NCBI RefSeq assembly: GCF_042652785.1
Contig: NZ_JBHSHD010000010.1
Location: 620,001 to 684,000 of the forward strand
Source of the DNA: Dokdonella_A ginsengisoli
GTDB taxonomy: Bacteria; Pseudomonadota; Gammaproteobacteria; Xanthomonadales; Rhodanobacteraceae
Direction of reading: 5' to 3'
Length of the DNA: 64,000 nucleotides
Every line of letters starts with the position of its first letter. Within the stretch, counting starts at the first letter, position 1. Under the pieces are notes generated by a model that searched no databases, was not told the DNA's origin, and saw only the letters and a program-made list of their open reading frames with translations. Positions 1 through 7,739 of this stretch are shown piece after piece. Made by a program: the position numbers and the translations under genes.

Positions 1-111
1 CAGCTCCTCGGCGCGGTCCTTGAACGGCAGCGGATCGACCGCGGCGAGGGCGGTTGTGCTCAGCACGAGTGCAGTCAGCAGCGTCCAGAGGGTCCGTTGC
101 AGCGAACGCAC
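1..111 (-). CDS. ccmH: CcmH, cytochrome c-type biogenesis protein, N-terminal part (cut by window edge)
   Basis: Only 37 codons are visible; the gene runs off the left edge. They encode a hydrophobic export signal with an Ala-rich cleavage region, followed by VDPLPFKDRAEEL, the conserved start of mature CcmH, which lies just before its CXXC loop (not in the window). CcmH is a membrane-anchored periplasmic thioredoxin-like protein that reduces or presents the apocytochrome CXXCH cysteines before CcmF attaches heme. A GTG at 111 is the only sensible start, with no strong ribosome binding site. It follows ccmG by 221 bases that hold palindromic repeats. The strand and order fit the end of a ccm operon. 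Confidence 0.8.
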   Translation of the reverse strand, partial: MRSLQRTLWTLLTALVLSTTALAAVDPLPFKDRAEEL

Positions 112-172
112 GAGTCGCCGGGGCGCAGCGGCGCCGCGCCCGCGGCGGCCGGCATCCGTGGCGTGTCCCGCA

Positions 173-277
173 ATGGATTCCCGCGTTCGCGGGAATGACG
201 GCGAGTGGGGTGCATCGCAGGCGCAGAGCGCGGGAGAAGAAATCGCGACGTCATGCCCGCGCAAGCGGGCATCCAAG
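173..277. repeat. Pair of inverted dispersed palindromic repeats in the ccmG-ccmH gap
   Basis: One copy at 173-200 contains the hairpin core CCCGCGTTCGCGGG. A related copy at 248-277 lies in the opposite orientation with core GCCCGCGCAAGCGGGC. Both are flanked by the ATGGATT / AATGACG type ends common in xanthomonad and other proteobacterial genomes. The gap 112-332 holds no supported gene. The pair may act as a transcript-stabilising or attenuating structure inside the ccm operon. Confidence 0.7.
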
Positions 278-332
278 GTGCTCCGCATGGCAGATTCCCG
301 CGTCCACGACGGTGAGGAGGGTGGCAACGCCT

Positions 333-878
333 TCATCGCGTTGTCTCCTTCATCTTCGCGATGCGCGGCAGCAGCTGCGTGGCGATGACGTCGGGCGTGA
401 TCGGGCTGATGTACTTGTAGACGACGATGCCGTTCGCGTCGACGAGGAAGCTTTCCGGCGCACCGGTCACGCCGAAGTCGATCGCGACGTCGCCGGGCAG
501 GTCGGCGACGATGAGGTCGTAGGGATTGCCGTACTGCGCCAGCCAGCGCTTGGCGTCCGCAGGCTCGTCCTTGTAGTTGAAGCCGACCAGCCGGATGCCG
601 AGCTGCTTGCCCAGTCCGCTCAGGATCGGGTGCTCCTCGCGGCAGGCGAAGCACCAGCTGGCGAACACGTTGAGCAGATACGGCGCGCCGGCGAGGTCCT
701 GGTTGGTGATGCGCCGCTCCGGGTCGTCCAGTGTCGGCAGCGAGAACGCCGGCGCGGGCTTGCCGATCAGCGGCGAGGGCACTTCCTGCGGATTCTTGTA
801 CTGGCTCCACCATACGCCGAAGCCGAGCAGGGCCAGCACCAGGACGAAGCCGGCGAGAGGCAGCAGACGGGCGTTCAT
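333..878 (-). CDS. ccmG: CcmG/DsbE, thiol:disulfide interchange protein
   Basis: This 181-residue protein is a periplasmic thioredoxin-fold reductase for cytochrome c maturation, tethered by one N-terminal membrane segment (about residues 5-24). The active site WCFAC, in the context VFASWCFACREEHP, matches the CcmG family, as does the later cis-proline loop GVTGAPESFLVD. Length is normal. It starts at an ATG whose first bases overlap the ccmF stop as ATGA, so the two are translationally coupled. CcmG is expected to hand electrons from the CcdA/DsbD-type membrane reductase to CcmH or apocytochrome. Downstream are the repeat pair and ccmH. Confidence 0.95.
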   Translation of the reverse strand: MNARLLPLAGFVLVLALLGFGVWWSQYKNPQEVPSPLIGKPAPAFSLPTLDDPERRITNQDLAGAPYLLNVFASWCFACREEHPILSGLGKQLGIRLVGFNYKDEPADAKRWLAQYGNPYDLIVADLPGDVAIDFGVTGAPESFLVDANGIVVYKYISPITPDVIATQLLPRIAKMKETTR

Positions 879-2899
879 GCTTGAGAACCGGGAATCGGGA
901 GTCGGGAATCGGGAATGGGAGAAGCGGGGATATTTCCGTCGTCGCTGCTTGTGCGATTGCCGATTCCCGACTCCCGATTCCCGGCACTCAACCGAAACCG
1001 CCGATCTGCCGCCGCGACGAAGCCGCCGAGCATCATCAGCAGCGCGCCGAGCCAGATCCAGCGCACGAAGGGCTTGACGTAGATGCGTACGGCCCAGGCG
1101 CCGTCGTCGCCGACCGCCTCGCCGAGCGCGACGTAGACGTCGCGGAACAGGCCCGGGTCGATGGCCGACTCGGTCTGCACCTGCTCGTTGCGCGTGTACT
1201 TGCGCTTCTGCGGATGCAGCACCGCGACGACCGCGCCGTCCTTCGATACCGTGATCGCGCCCTGTTCGGCGGCGTAGTTCGGGCCCGGCATCGACTTCAC
1301 GCCGTCGAAGCGGAAGCTCAAGGCGCCGATCTCCACGCTCTGCTCCGGTGCCAGGCGCACGTCCTTCTCCACGCTGGTCGCCTCGACGATCAGCACGCCG
1401 GCGAGGAACACCGCGACGCCGAAGTGCGCGCAGATCATGCCGAGCATCTCCGGCGTGAAGCGGCGACCCGCCGGCGCGTTGCGCCAGCGCGAGAGCGCGT
1501 ACAGCGCGATGCCGAGGCCGACCCAGAGCGAGGCGGCGACGCCGAACAAGGCCTTCCACGGCAGCTCGCCGGCGATCAGCCAGGCCGCGATCGCGGCGAG
1601 CACGGCGACCGCCGCCGCCGGCCGCAGCGCGCGCAGGGTCGTGTCGAGCCTGCCGGCGCGCCATTTCAGCATCGGCCCGAACGGCAGCAGTGCGACCACC
1701 GGCAGCATCAGCAGCACGAACATGAAGCCGAAGTAGGGCGGGCCGACCGAGATGCGACCGAGGTTGAAGGCCTCGCCGATCAGCGGATACAGCGTGCCGA
1801 GCAGGACCATCGCGGCGGCGCAGGTGAACATCAGGTTGTTCACCAGCAGCACGGTCTCGCGCGACACCGCCGCGAACGGTTCGCCGCCGGCGACCTTCGG
1901 TGCGCGCAGCGCGTACAGCAGCAGCGAGCCGCCGATGACCACGGCAAGGAAGCTCAGGATGAACAGGCCGCGCTCCGGATCGGCGGCGAACGAATGCACG
2001 CTGGTCAGCACGCCCGAGCGCACCAGGAAGGTGCCGAGCAGGGACAGCGAGAACGCGAAGATCGCCAGCAGCAGGGTCCAGGCGCGGAACGAGCCGCGCT
2101 TCTCGGTGACCGCCTGCGAGTGGATCAGCGCGGTGCCGACCAGCCACGGCATGAACGAGGCGTTCTCGACCGGATCCCAGAACCACCAGCCGCCCCAGCC
2201 CAGTTCGTAGTACGCCCACCAGGAACCGAGCGCGATGCCGAGCGTGAGGAAGCCCCAGGCGACGTTGGTCCACGGCCGCGCCCAGCGCACCCAGCGCACG
2301 TCGAGTTCGCCGCCGATCAGCGCGGCGAGCGCGAACGCGAACGCGACCGAGAAGCCGACGTAGCCGGTGTAGAGCATCGGCGGGTGCACGATCAGGCCGA
2401 AGTCCTGCAGCAGCGGATTGAGGTCGACGCCGTCTGCCGGCATCGGCAGCTCGCGTCCGAACGGATTGGAGGTCAGCACGGTGAACAGCAGGAAGCCGAA
2501 GCTGATGAAGCCGAGCACGCCGAGCACGCGCGCGATGAAGTCGTCCGGCAGCCTGCGGCTGAAGGCGGCGACGGCGACGGTCCAGACGTTGAGGATCAGG
2601 ATCCACAGCAGCAGCGAACCCTCGTGCGCGCCCCACACCGCGGAGAAGCGGTAGTACCACGGCAGCAGCGAGTTCGAGTTCTGCGCGACGTAGGCGACCG
2701 AGAAATCCTGCGTGGCGAAGGCGTAGGTCAGGATCGCGAACGCGAAGACGACGAACACCGCCTGGCCGGCGACCGCCGGCCTGCCGACCGCCATCAGCGC
2801 GCGGTTGCCGGTGTGCGCGCCGAGGATCGGCAGCACGCACTGCGCGGCCGACAGCAGCAGGGCGAGGATCAGGGCGAGTTGGCCGAGTTCGGGGAGCAT
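875..2899 (-). CDS. ccmF: CcmF, heme lyase subunit of cytochrome c maturation
   Basis: This 674-residue polytopic inner-membrane protein catalyses heme ligation to apocytochrome c with CcmH. The conserved Trp-rich region (WGGWWFWDPVENASFMPWL, about residues 235-255), the VWGAHEGSLLLW segment and the LVRSGVLTSVHSFA loop are hallmark CcmF motifs. Homology appears to end near ADRRFRL. The last 35 or so residues (from about SAGNRESGIGN) are encoded by the inverted repeat at 889-985 and are not family sequence. Despite this, the stop forms an ATGA overlap with ccmG. The upstream neighbour is the cytochrome c4 gene rather than ccmE, as the operon is interrupted. Confidence 0.95.
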   Translation of the reverse strand: MLPELGQLALILALLLSAAQCVLPILGAHTGNRALMAVGRPAVAGQAVFVVFAFAILTYAFATQDFSVAYVAQNSNSLLPWYYRFSAVWGAHEGSLLLWILILNVWTVAVAAFSRRLPDDFIARVLGVLGFISFGFLLFTVLTSNPFGRELPMPADGVDLNPLLQDFGLIVHPPMLYTGYVGFSVAFAFALAALIGGELDVRWVRWARPWTNVAWGFLTLGIALGSWWAYYELGWGGWWFWDPVENASFMPWLVGTALIHSQAVTEKRGSFRAWTLLLAIFAFSLSLLGTFLVRSGVLTSVHSFAADPERGLFILSFLAVVIGGSLLLYALRAPKVAGGEPFAAVSRETVLLVNNLMFTCAAAMVLLGTLYPLIGEAFNLGRISVGPPYFGFMFVLLMLPVVALLPFGPMLKWRAGRLDTTLRALRPAAAVAVLAAIAAWLIAGELPWKALFGVAASLWVGLGIALYALSRWRNAPAGRRFTPEMLGMICAHFGVAVFLAGVLIVEATSVEKDVRLAPEQSVEIGALSFRFDGVKSMPGPNYAAEQGAITVSKDGAVVAVLHPQKRKYTRNEQVQTESAIDPGLFRDVYVALGEAVGDDGAWAVRIYVKPFVRWIWLGALLMMLGGFVAAADRRFRLSAGNRESGIGNRTSSDDGNIPASPIPDSRLPIPGSQA
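889..985. repeat. Xanthomonad-type GGGAATCGGGA inverted repeat encoding the CcmF tail
   Basis: The left arm (889-920) is a run of near-identical units GGGAATCGGGAGTCGGGAAT and similar. The right arm (about 957-985) is the inverse (CGATTCCCGACTCCCGATTC). The pair can form a long imperfect hairpin. It lies entirely inside the ccmF reading frame and supplies its C-terminal tail. Confidence 0.85.
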
Positions 2900-3048
2900 G
2901 CGCGAGCCGGGAGGAGCGGGGACTGCCTAGAGTACGCGAGACGGCCAGGCGACAGAACCGCGCCGCCCGCGGTGGATGGCTGCACTCGCGCTGCGCCGGG
3001 GAGCGAGGCGGCCGCCGGCGCGCGCCGGGCCGGGCCGCCGCGAGGCGT

Positions 3049-3738
3049 TCAGGGCGCGGTCGGCGGCAGCGAGGACAGGTACGCCGCCAGGGCCTGGATC
3101 GAGGCGTCGTCGAGCGTGCGTGCGACGCCGTGCATGATGAAGTCGTTGCTGGAATCGGCCAGCTTGCCGTCGCGGTAGTTCTTCAGGCGCTGCACGAGGT
3201 ACTCGCCGTTCTGTCCGCGCAGGGACGGCCAGGCGCGGTAGTGGTCCGGCCCGGCCGCCGGGCCATTGGCGTCGGCGCCGTGGCAGCCCTGGCACGGCGG
3301 CGCGCCGCGCTCGGGTTCGCCGTGCGCGTACAACGCCTCGCCGCGCAACAGCACGGCCGTGTCCGGCGCCGGCTGCGGCGAGGCCTGCCGCGTCTGCGCG
3401 GCGAAGTAGACGGCCAGATTGCCGATGTCCTCGTCGGTCAGCGGCATCGCCAGCGCGGTCATCGGCGAATCGGGCCGCGTGCCGCGCTTGAACTTGAGCA
3501 GCTCGTCGTGGATGTACTCGGCGCGCTGCCCGGCCAGCTTCGGGAAGGCCGGCACGATCGCGTTGCCGTTCGGGCCGTGGCAGGCGACGCAAACAGCCGC
3601 CTTGGTGGCCCCGGCGGCGGCATCGCCGCGGACCGGCTCGACGTGCCGCTGGTCGAGATAGGGCGCGCCGGCCGCGGCGATGGCCGGTGCGGCGGCGAGG
3701 AGCAGCGGAACGAGAAATTTCGGCGTGAAGCGGCTCAT
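3049..3738 (-). CDS. Diheme cytochrome c4-type protein
   Basis: This 229-residue exported cytochrome has a signal peptide (residues 1 to about 22) and two CXXCH heme sites, CVACH in the N-terminal half and CQGCH in the C-terminal half, each in a class I cytochrome c domain followed by a distal Met region. Two similar domains in about 200 residues is the cytochrome c4 layout. C4 cytochromes shuttle electrons in the periplasm, usually to terminal oxidases. It is the third gene after the decaheme cytochrome and barrel genes on the same strand, about 95 bases below the barrel. It may carry electrons between the conduit and the inner membrane (inference). Confidence 0.9.
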   Translation of the reverse strand: MSRFTPKFLVPLLLAAAPAIAAAGAPYLDQRHVEPVRGDAAAGATKAAVCVACHGPNGNAIVPAFPKLAGQRAEYIHDELLKFKRGTRPDSPMTALAMPLTDEDIGNLAVYFAAQTRQASPQPAPDTAVLLRGEALYAHGEPERGAPPCQGCHGADANGPAAGPDHYRAWPSLRGQNGEYLVQRLKNYRDGKLADSSNDFIMHGVARTLDDASIQALAAYLSSLPPTAP

Positions 3739-3832
3739 GGGGCGGATTCCATCGATGGCCTTCCCTGGAACGTTCTGCGTTTCCCCGCGTCGCCGCAGGG
3801 CGGTGCCTTCGCTCGGCCGGACGGCTGCGGCC

Positions 3833-6418
3833 TCACAGCTTCACGTTGACCAGCAGGCCGACCATGTTGTTGCTGTAGCTCTGCGGCCCGCCGTCGGTGT
3901 AGAGCATGCCGCCGATGAAGCGGCTCTGGTCGAAGCCGAGGTAGTGCCAGTCGGCGAAGCGGCCGCGTTCGTAGTAGTCGAAGATGCGCAGCGAGACGCG
4001 CTCGACGATCGGGATCGTCACGCCGACGTTGAACGAGTTCACGCGGTAGACCGTCGGCGAGAACCCACCGCTGCCGGGGCCGGCCGGCACGGTGTCGGGG
4101 TAGGCGAGCGCGTCGGGACCGGCGTAGCGGTAGTCGTCGGTGCCGCGCGAATAGATGTAGTTCCAGCCCGCGTCCAGGCGCACGCGTCCGATGCGATGGT
4201 CGAACTGCGCGCCGGCGTAGTAGTCGCGCTGCTTGTCGCGCAGCCACCACTGCGCGTCGTACGGATAGGTCGGCCCGCCCAGGCGCGGATCGACGCCGGC
4301 GCCGTTCTCGAGCGCGTCGTTGACGTTGGACATCCTAAGGCGCGAGCGGTCGTAGCCGAAGAAGGCGCTGACGTTGGTGGTCGCCGCCGGCTGCCATTCC
4401 CACTGCAGGGTGGCGCTGCCGGTGTCGTAGTCCTGGCGGCCGATCTGCGCGTCGTAGGACTTGCGGTCCATGCGCGCCGAGGCGCTCAGGGTCATGTCGT
4501 CGCGGATCGCCCAGGTCACCATCACGTCGAGCTTGTTCTGGTCGTAGCTGGACATGTCGTACTTGCGCATCGTCGAGGTGGTGATCACCGGCGTGCCGCC
4601 CTCCGGCACCACGTAGCCGGGCAGGCCGGCGGAGACGAATTCCTCGTACGGGTCGTAGTCGTAGCGGTCGCCGCTCTGCTTGAGGTAGGTGTAGTTCACG
4701 CGCAGGGTCAGCGCGTCGAGCGAGCGGTTGACCCAGGTCAGCTTGACGCTGGAGTCGTTGATCTCCTGGCGCTCGCGGTTGGTCGGCTCGTAGCGGCTGT
4801 AGCCGAAGGTGAAGCCGAGCGTGTTCTTGTCGTCGAACTTCCAGTCCGCGCCGAGGTTGGCGTCGACGGTCTGGATGTCCAGCGGGATGTTGTGGATGCG
4901 CATGTTGCCGACGCTGGTGACCGGCCCGACCGGAAATCCCTCGCCGGGGATGATGCTCGGCTGCGAGCCGTTCTCGGCGATGTAGCCGTACTGGCCGGTC
5001 AGCGGGTTGTACAGCGTGTAGCCGCCGGTGCGGTAGTCCTGGCGGTCGTACTTCACGTTGCCGCGCACGGTCCACTGGGCGGTGGGGTTCAGCACGATGC
5101 GCGCGTCGGCCATGGTGGTATCGATGCGCATGTTCGCGCTGCGCCGCGACAGCGCGGCCGGCGTGTTCCACTGGCTGCAGTCGCCCAGCAACGGGTTCTG
5201 CGGACCGAGCTGCAGGTTGCCGAAGCCGATGCCGAACACGCCGCGGCAGTCGATCGGCGCGATCAGCGTGTCGTCCTGCTCCATGCGCCCGCCGGCGGCG
5301 CTGAAGGACACCTCGCCGTTCCACGGCAGCTTGCGCGTCAGCGTTGCCTGCAGGTTGTGGTAGTCGTTGTCCGGCTCGGTCGACATCTGGCCCTGGTAGA
5401 CCGGCGCCGACAGCGCGCCGGGCACCGGCGAGGCCATCACGAACGGCGATTCGAACGTGTAGCGCGTGTTGGCGTCGCGGTAGAACGAGCCGCTGTAGCT
5501 GAAGTCCATGCGCCAGAGCTTTCCGGCGTAGCGCACGCCGCCGTTGACGTTGATCGTGCTGTCGTCGATCGGCTTGACCGTCTCCATCGAGCCGCCCAGG
5601 CCGGGAAAGAAGAACGAGCCGCCGTACGGCCGCGCGCCCTTGCGCTGCTCGTTGGTGGCGTTGGCGTAGGCGGTCCATTCCGGCGTCAGGTACATGCTGT
5701 AGCCGAGCCCCTGCTTCTCGCGCGTGACGCGCAGCATGCGCTCGGGCGCGGCGGCGGAGGCGGCGGCGATCTGCTGCGGCGTGCTGCCGCCGGGCACCAG
5801 GCTGCTGGGCAGGGTCAGGCGGTTCGAGCCGGTGCCGTTCCAGATCGACTTGGCGTTGCTCGACAGCACGTTGGGCATGTCGCGCAGGAAGGCCTGGATC
5901 TTGTAGCTGCCGGCGCGGCCGAAGGTGGCCTGGTAGTACTCGTCGTCGTCGCTGATGCGGCTGGCGCGGATGTTGGCGTAGGTGCCGTCGGAAGGGCGCT
6001 CCAGCGTGTAGTCGAGCAGGCCGAGGATCGGGCCTTCGTCCCAGTCGGCGTAGCGGTTCCACAGCGCGTTGCGCTCGTCGCCGGTCGGCACCATCACCGC
6101 GCCGATCTGCAGCGTGCCGTAGCCGCGCCAGTCGCCGTATTCCTCCGGCTTCGGCGGCGTGTACGGGCCCGGATACAGGTTGCCGGTCGGCGAGCGCTTC
6201 TGCCCGGGACGCAGCCACGTGGTGCCGTTCTCGTCCGGCGTTTCGCTCTTGCTGCCGGCGCTCGGATCGAGCTTGTTGCCGCGCCAGGTGTCGATGCCGA
6301 TGCCGCTGTCGGCATGAGCGAAGGAGGCGCAGCACAGCGCCGTCATCGCCGCGCAGGCGGCGGCCAGCGTCCGCCGGCGCGGAAACAAGGGACGGGAGGA
6401 AGCCGAAAACACGTTCAT
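3833..6418 (-). CDS. MtrB/PioB-family decaheme-associated outer-membrane beta-barrel protein
   Basis: The 861-residue protein has a signal peptide (about residues 1-36, ending SFAHA) and then long alternating polar/aromatic strands, rich in Tyr, Trp, Arg and Asp, typical of a large porin. MtrB/PioB proteins form a sheath in the outer membrane around a decaheme MtrA/PioA cytochrome, letting electrons cross. Assignment rests on size, barrel composition, strand-turn patterns and the decaheme gene directly upstream (17-base gap). The ATG is preceded by AGGAGG. Unlike Shewanella MtrB, the mature N-terminus has no CXXC; the only obvious mature cysteines are a later pair, in IDCRGVFG and LGDCSQW. 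The partner at the cell surface (MtrC type) is not present here. Confidence 0.85.
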   Translation of the reverse strand: MNVFSASSRPLFPRRRTLAAACAAMTALCCASFAHADSGIGIDTWRGNKLDPSAGSKSETPDENGTTWLRPGQKRSPTGNLYPGPYTPPKPEEYGDWRGYGTLQIGAVMVPTGDERNALWNRYADWDEGPILGLLDYTLERPSDGTYANIRASRISDDDEYYQATFGRAGSYKIQAFLRDMPNVLSSNAKSIWNGTGSNRLTLPSSLVPGGSTPQQIAAASAAAPERMLRVTREKQGLGYSMYLTPEWTAYANATNEQRKGARPYGGSFFFPGLGGSMETVKPIDDSTINVNGGVRYAGKLWRMDFSYSGSFYRDANTRYTFESPFVMASPVPGALSAPVYQGQMSTEPDNDYHNLQATLTRKLPWNGEVSFSAAGGRMEQDDTLIAPIDCRGVFGIGFGNLQLGPQNPLLGDCSQWNTPAALSRRSANMRIDTTMADARIVLNPTAQWTVRGNVKYDRQDYRTGGYTLYNPLTGQYGYIAENGSQPSIIPGEGFPVGPVTSVGNMRIHNIPLDIQTVDANLGADWKFDDKNTLGFTFGYSRYEPTNRERQEINDSSVKLTWVNRSLDALTLRVNYTYLKQSGDRYDYDPYEEFVSAGLPGYVVPEGGTPVITTSTMRKYDMSSYDQNKLDVMVTWAIRDDMTLSASARMDRKSYDAQIGRQDYDTGSATLQWEWQPAATTNVSAFFGYDRSRLRMSNVNDALENGAGVDPRLGGPTYPYDAQWWLRDKQRDYYAGAQFDHRIGRVRLDAGWNYIYSRGTDDYRYAGPDALAYPDTVPAGPGSGGFSPTVYRVNSFNVGVTIPIVERVSLRIFDYYERGRFADWHYLGFDQSRFIGGMLYTDGGPQSYSNNMVGLLVNVKL

Positions 6419-6435
6419 CGCATGCCTCCTCGGTC

Positions 6436-7494
6436 TCATTCGTGGAGTTTCGGACCCGACGGCGCATTCGAGCCGTGGATGTTGGCGTGGCAGGTCAGGC
6501 AGCCGCGGCCCATGACGCGGAAGTCCGGGTTGGAGCCCGTGCCGGTGGACTGCATCGTGTGCAGGTTGTCGGGGTGGCGCTGCGCCGTGTGGCACTGCTG
6601 GCACAGGAACGGGATCGGCGCGACCAGCAGCGCGTGCTGGTTGGAGCCGTGCGGGCTGTGGCAGTTGAGGCAGCCTTCGCGCACCGGCGGATGCTCGAAC
6701 AGGAACGGCCCGCGCTTCTCGGCGTGGCACTGGTAGCAGGTCTCGTTGACGGTGTTGGTCTTCAGCAGCGGGCTGGTCAGGCTGCCGTGCGGGTTGTGGC
6801 AGTCCACGCAGCTCATCTGGCCTTCCGGCAGCGGCATGTGCGAGCGGCGGTTGAACTGCATGCGCACGTCCTGGTGGCACTGCGCGCAGGTGTCGTTGAT
6901 CGAGTTCCTGGCGAGCGAGCCCTCGATCGAGAACTTCGCCATCGGGTTGTGGCAGTCGCTGCACGACAGCCCGTTGCGCTGGTGGATCGAGCCGAGCCAG
7001 TGGTCGCGCGGGCCGCCTTCGTGGCAGGTCAGACAGGTCTGGGTCTGCACTTGGATCGGCGTGCCGCCGTTCCTGGTGTAGGCGATGATCGAGCCCTTGG
7101 TCAGCGGCGCCTGCGCGTGCTGCGAGCCGGGGCCATGGCAGGTCTCGCACACCGGAATCGAGGCGTCGGCCTTGTTCGCCGCGTGCAGGCCGAGCGAATG
7201 CAGCGTATGCGTGAAGTGATCGGCCTCGAGCTGGTGGCAGGCGGTGCAGGTGCGCTCGCCGACCGGCGTCGCATCGGGAAAGGCCGGATTGACCGCGACT
7301 TTCGCCTTGGCGAAGCCCGGCGCGGCGAGCAGGGTCTGGCCGGTGGACTGCACGTCCTCGTTGGACAGCCCCGAGGAGGGCAGGTCGCGCGCGAGTTCGG
7401 CGCGCGTCTGCTGGGCCTGGGCGAGGGGAAGGCAGGCGAAGAACCAGACGCTGGCGAGGGCGACGGCGCGAAGGACGCGGTTTCGCGGATGCAT
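6436..7494 (-). CDS. MtrA/DmsE-type periplasmic decaheme c-type cytochrome
   Basis: The 352-residue protein has a signal peptide ending AQA near residue 27 and exactly ten CXXCH motifs, with first cysteines at about 83, 116, 154, 178, 203, 229, 253, 275, 298 and 332. Many additional His residues can serve as distal ligands (SLGLH, HQRNGLSC, RRSHMP, SPHGSNQH). Ten hemes in about 320 mature residues matches MtrA, MtoA and DmsE; PioA has a longer N-terminus that is missing here. MtrA-type cytochromes fill the MtrB barrel and carry electrons across the outer membrane, either outward to minerals or organic acceptors or inward from Fe(II). Direction cannot be told from sequence. It is divergent from a LysR gene and first of three co-oriented genes. 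Confidence 0.93.
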   Translation of the reverse strand: MHPRNRVLRAVALASVWFFACLPLAQAQQTRAELARDLPSSGLSNEDVQSTGQTLLAAPGFAKAKVAVNPAFPDATPVGERTCTACHQLEADHFTHTLHSLGLHAANKADASIPVCETCHGPGSQHAQAPLTKGSIIAYTRNGGTPIQVQTQTCLTCHEGGPRDHWLGSIHQRNGLSCSDCHNPMAKFSIEGSLARNSINDTCAQCHQDVRMQFNRRSHMPLPEGQMSCVDCHNPHGSLTSPLLKTNTVNETCYQCHAEKRGPFLFEHPPVREGCLNCHSPHGSNQHALLVAPIPFLCQQCHTAQRHPDNLHTMQSTGTGSNPDFRVMGRGCLTCHANIHGSNAPSGPKLHE

Positions 7495-7677
7495 GTTCGG
7501 GTCGTCTCCCTGGCTGGCGTGACGCTGGCTGGCTTGAGCGGACGAGTCCTGCGGCTTCGCGACAGGCCGTGCGGTCGTCCTGCGACCGGTGGCCGTGCGA
7601 GCGGAGCTTTACCCTTCCTTCACATCCGAGTGTGTCTGGCGGCCGCTGCTTTGAGTAGGCGCATCTGGCGAAAACAT

Positions 7678-7695
7678 TGTTCGGAAATCGGAACA
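7678..7695. promoter_or_regulatory. Candidate LysR-type operator in the decaheme/LysR divergent gap
   Basis: The dyad TGTTC-N8-GAACA lies in the 245-base divergent gap, 38 bases before the proposed regulator start. Interrupted dyads of this kind with T and A about 11 bases apart are typical LysR-type binding boxes. The rest of the gap 7495-7739 shows no gene. Confidence 0.35.
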
Positions 7696-7739
7696 GTTCT
7701 AAGCTCGCGACGCCGCTCGTGCGCATGGAGTGCCATCGC

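Noticed and set aside
889..985. Possible CRISPR array, because of regularly repeated GGGAATC units
   Set aside because: Units are directly adjacent, degenerate, only a few, and followed by their inverse; there are no spacers and no cas genes. It is a palindromic dispersed repeat.
3680..6736. Plus-strand 1,018-codon open frame opposite the MtrB-like gene
   Set aside because: Its product is Val/Ala/Arg/His repeats without domains. The minus-strand frame has a signal peptide, AGGAGG site and barrel pattern.
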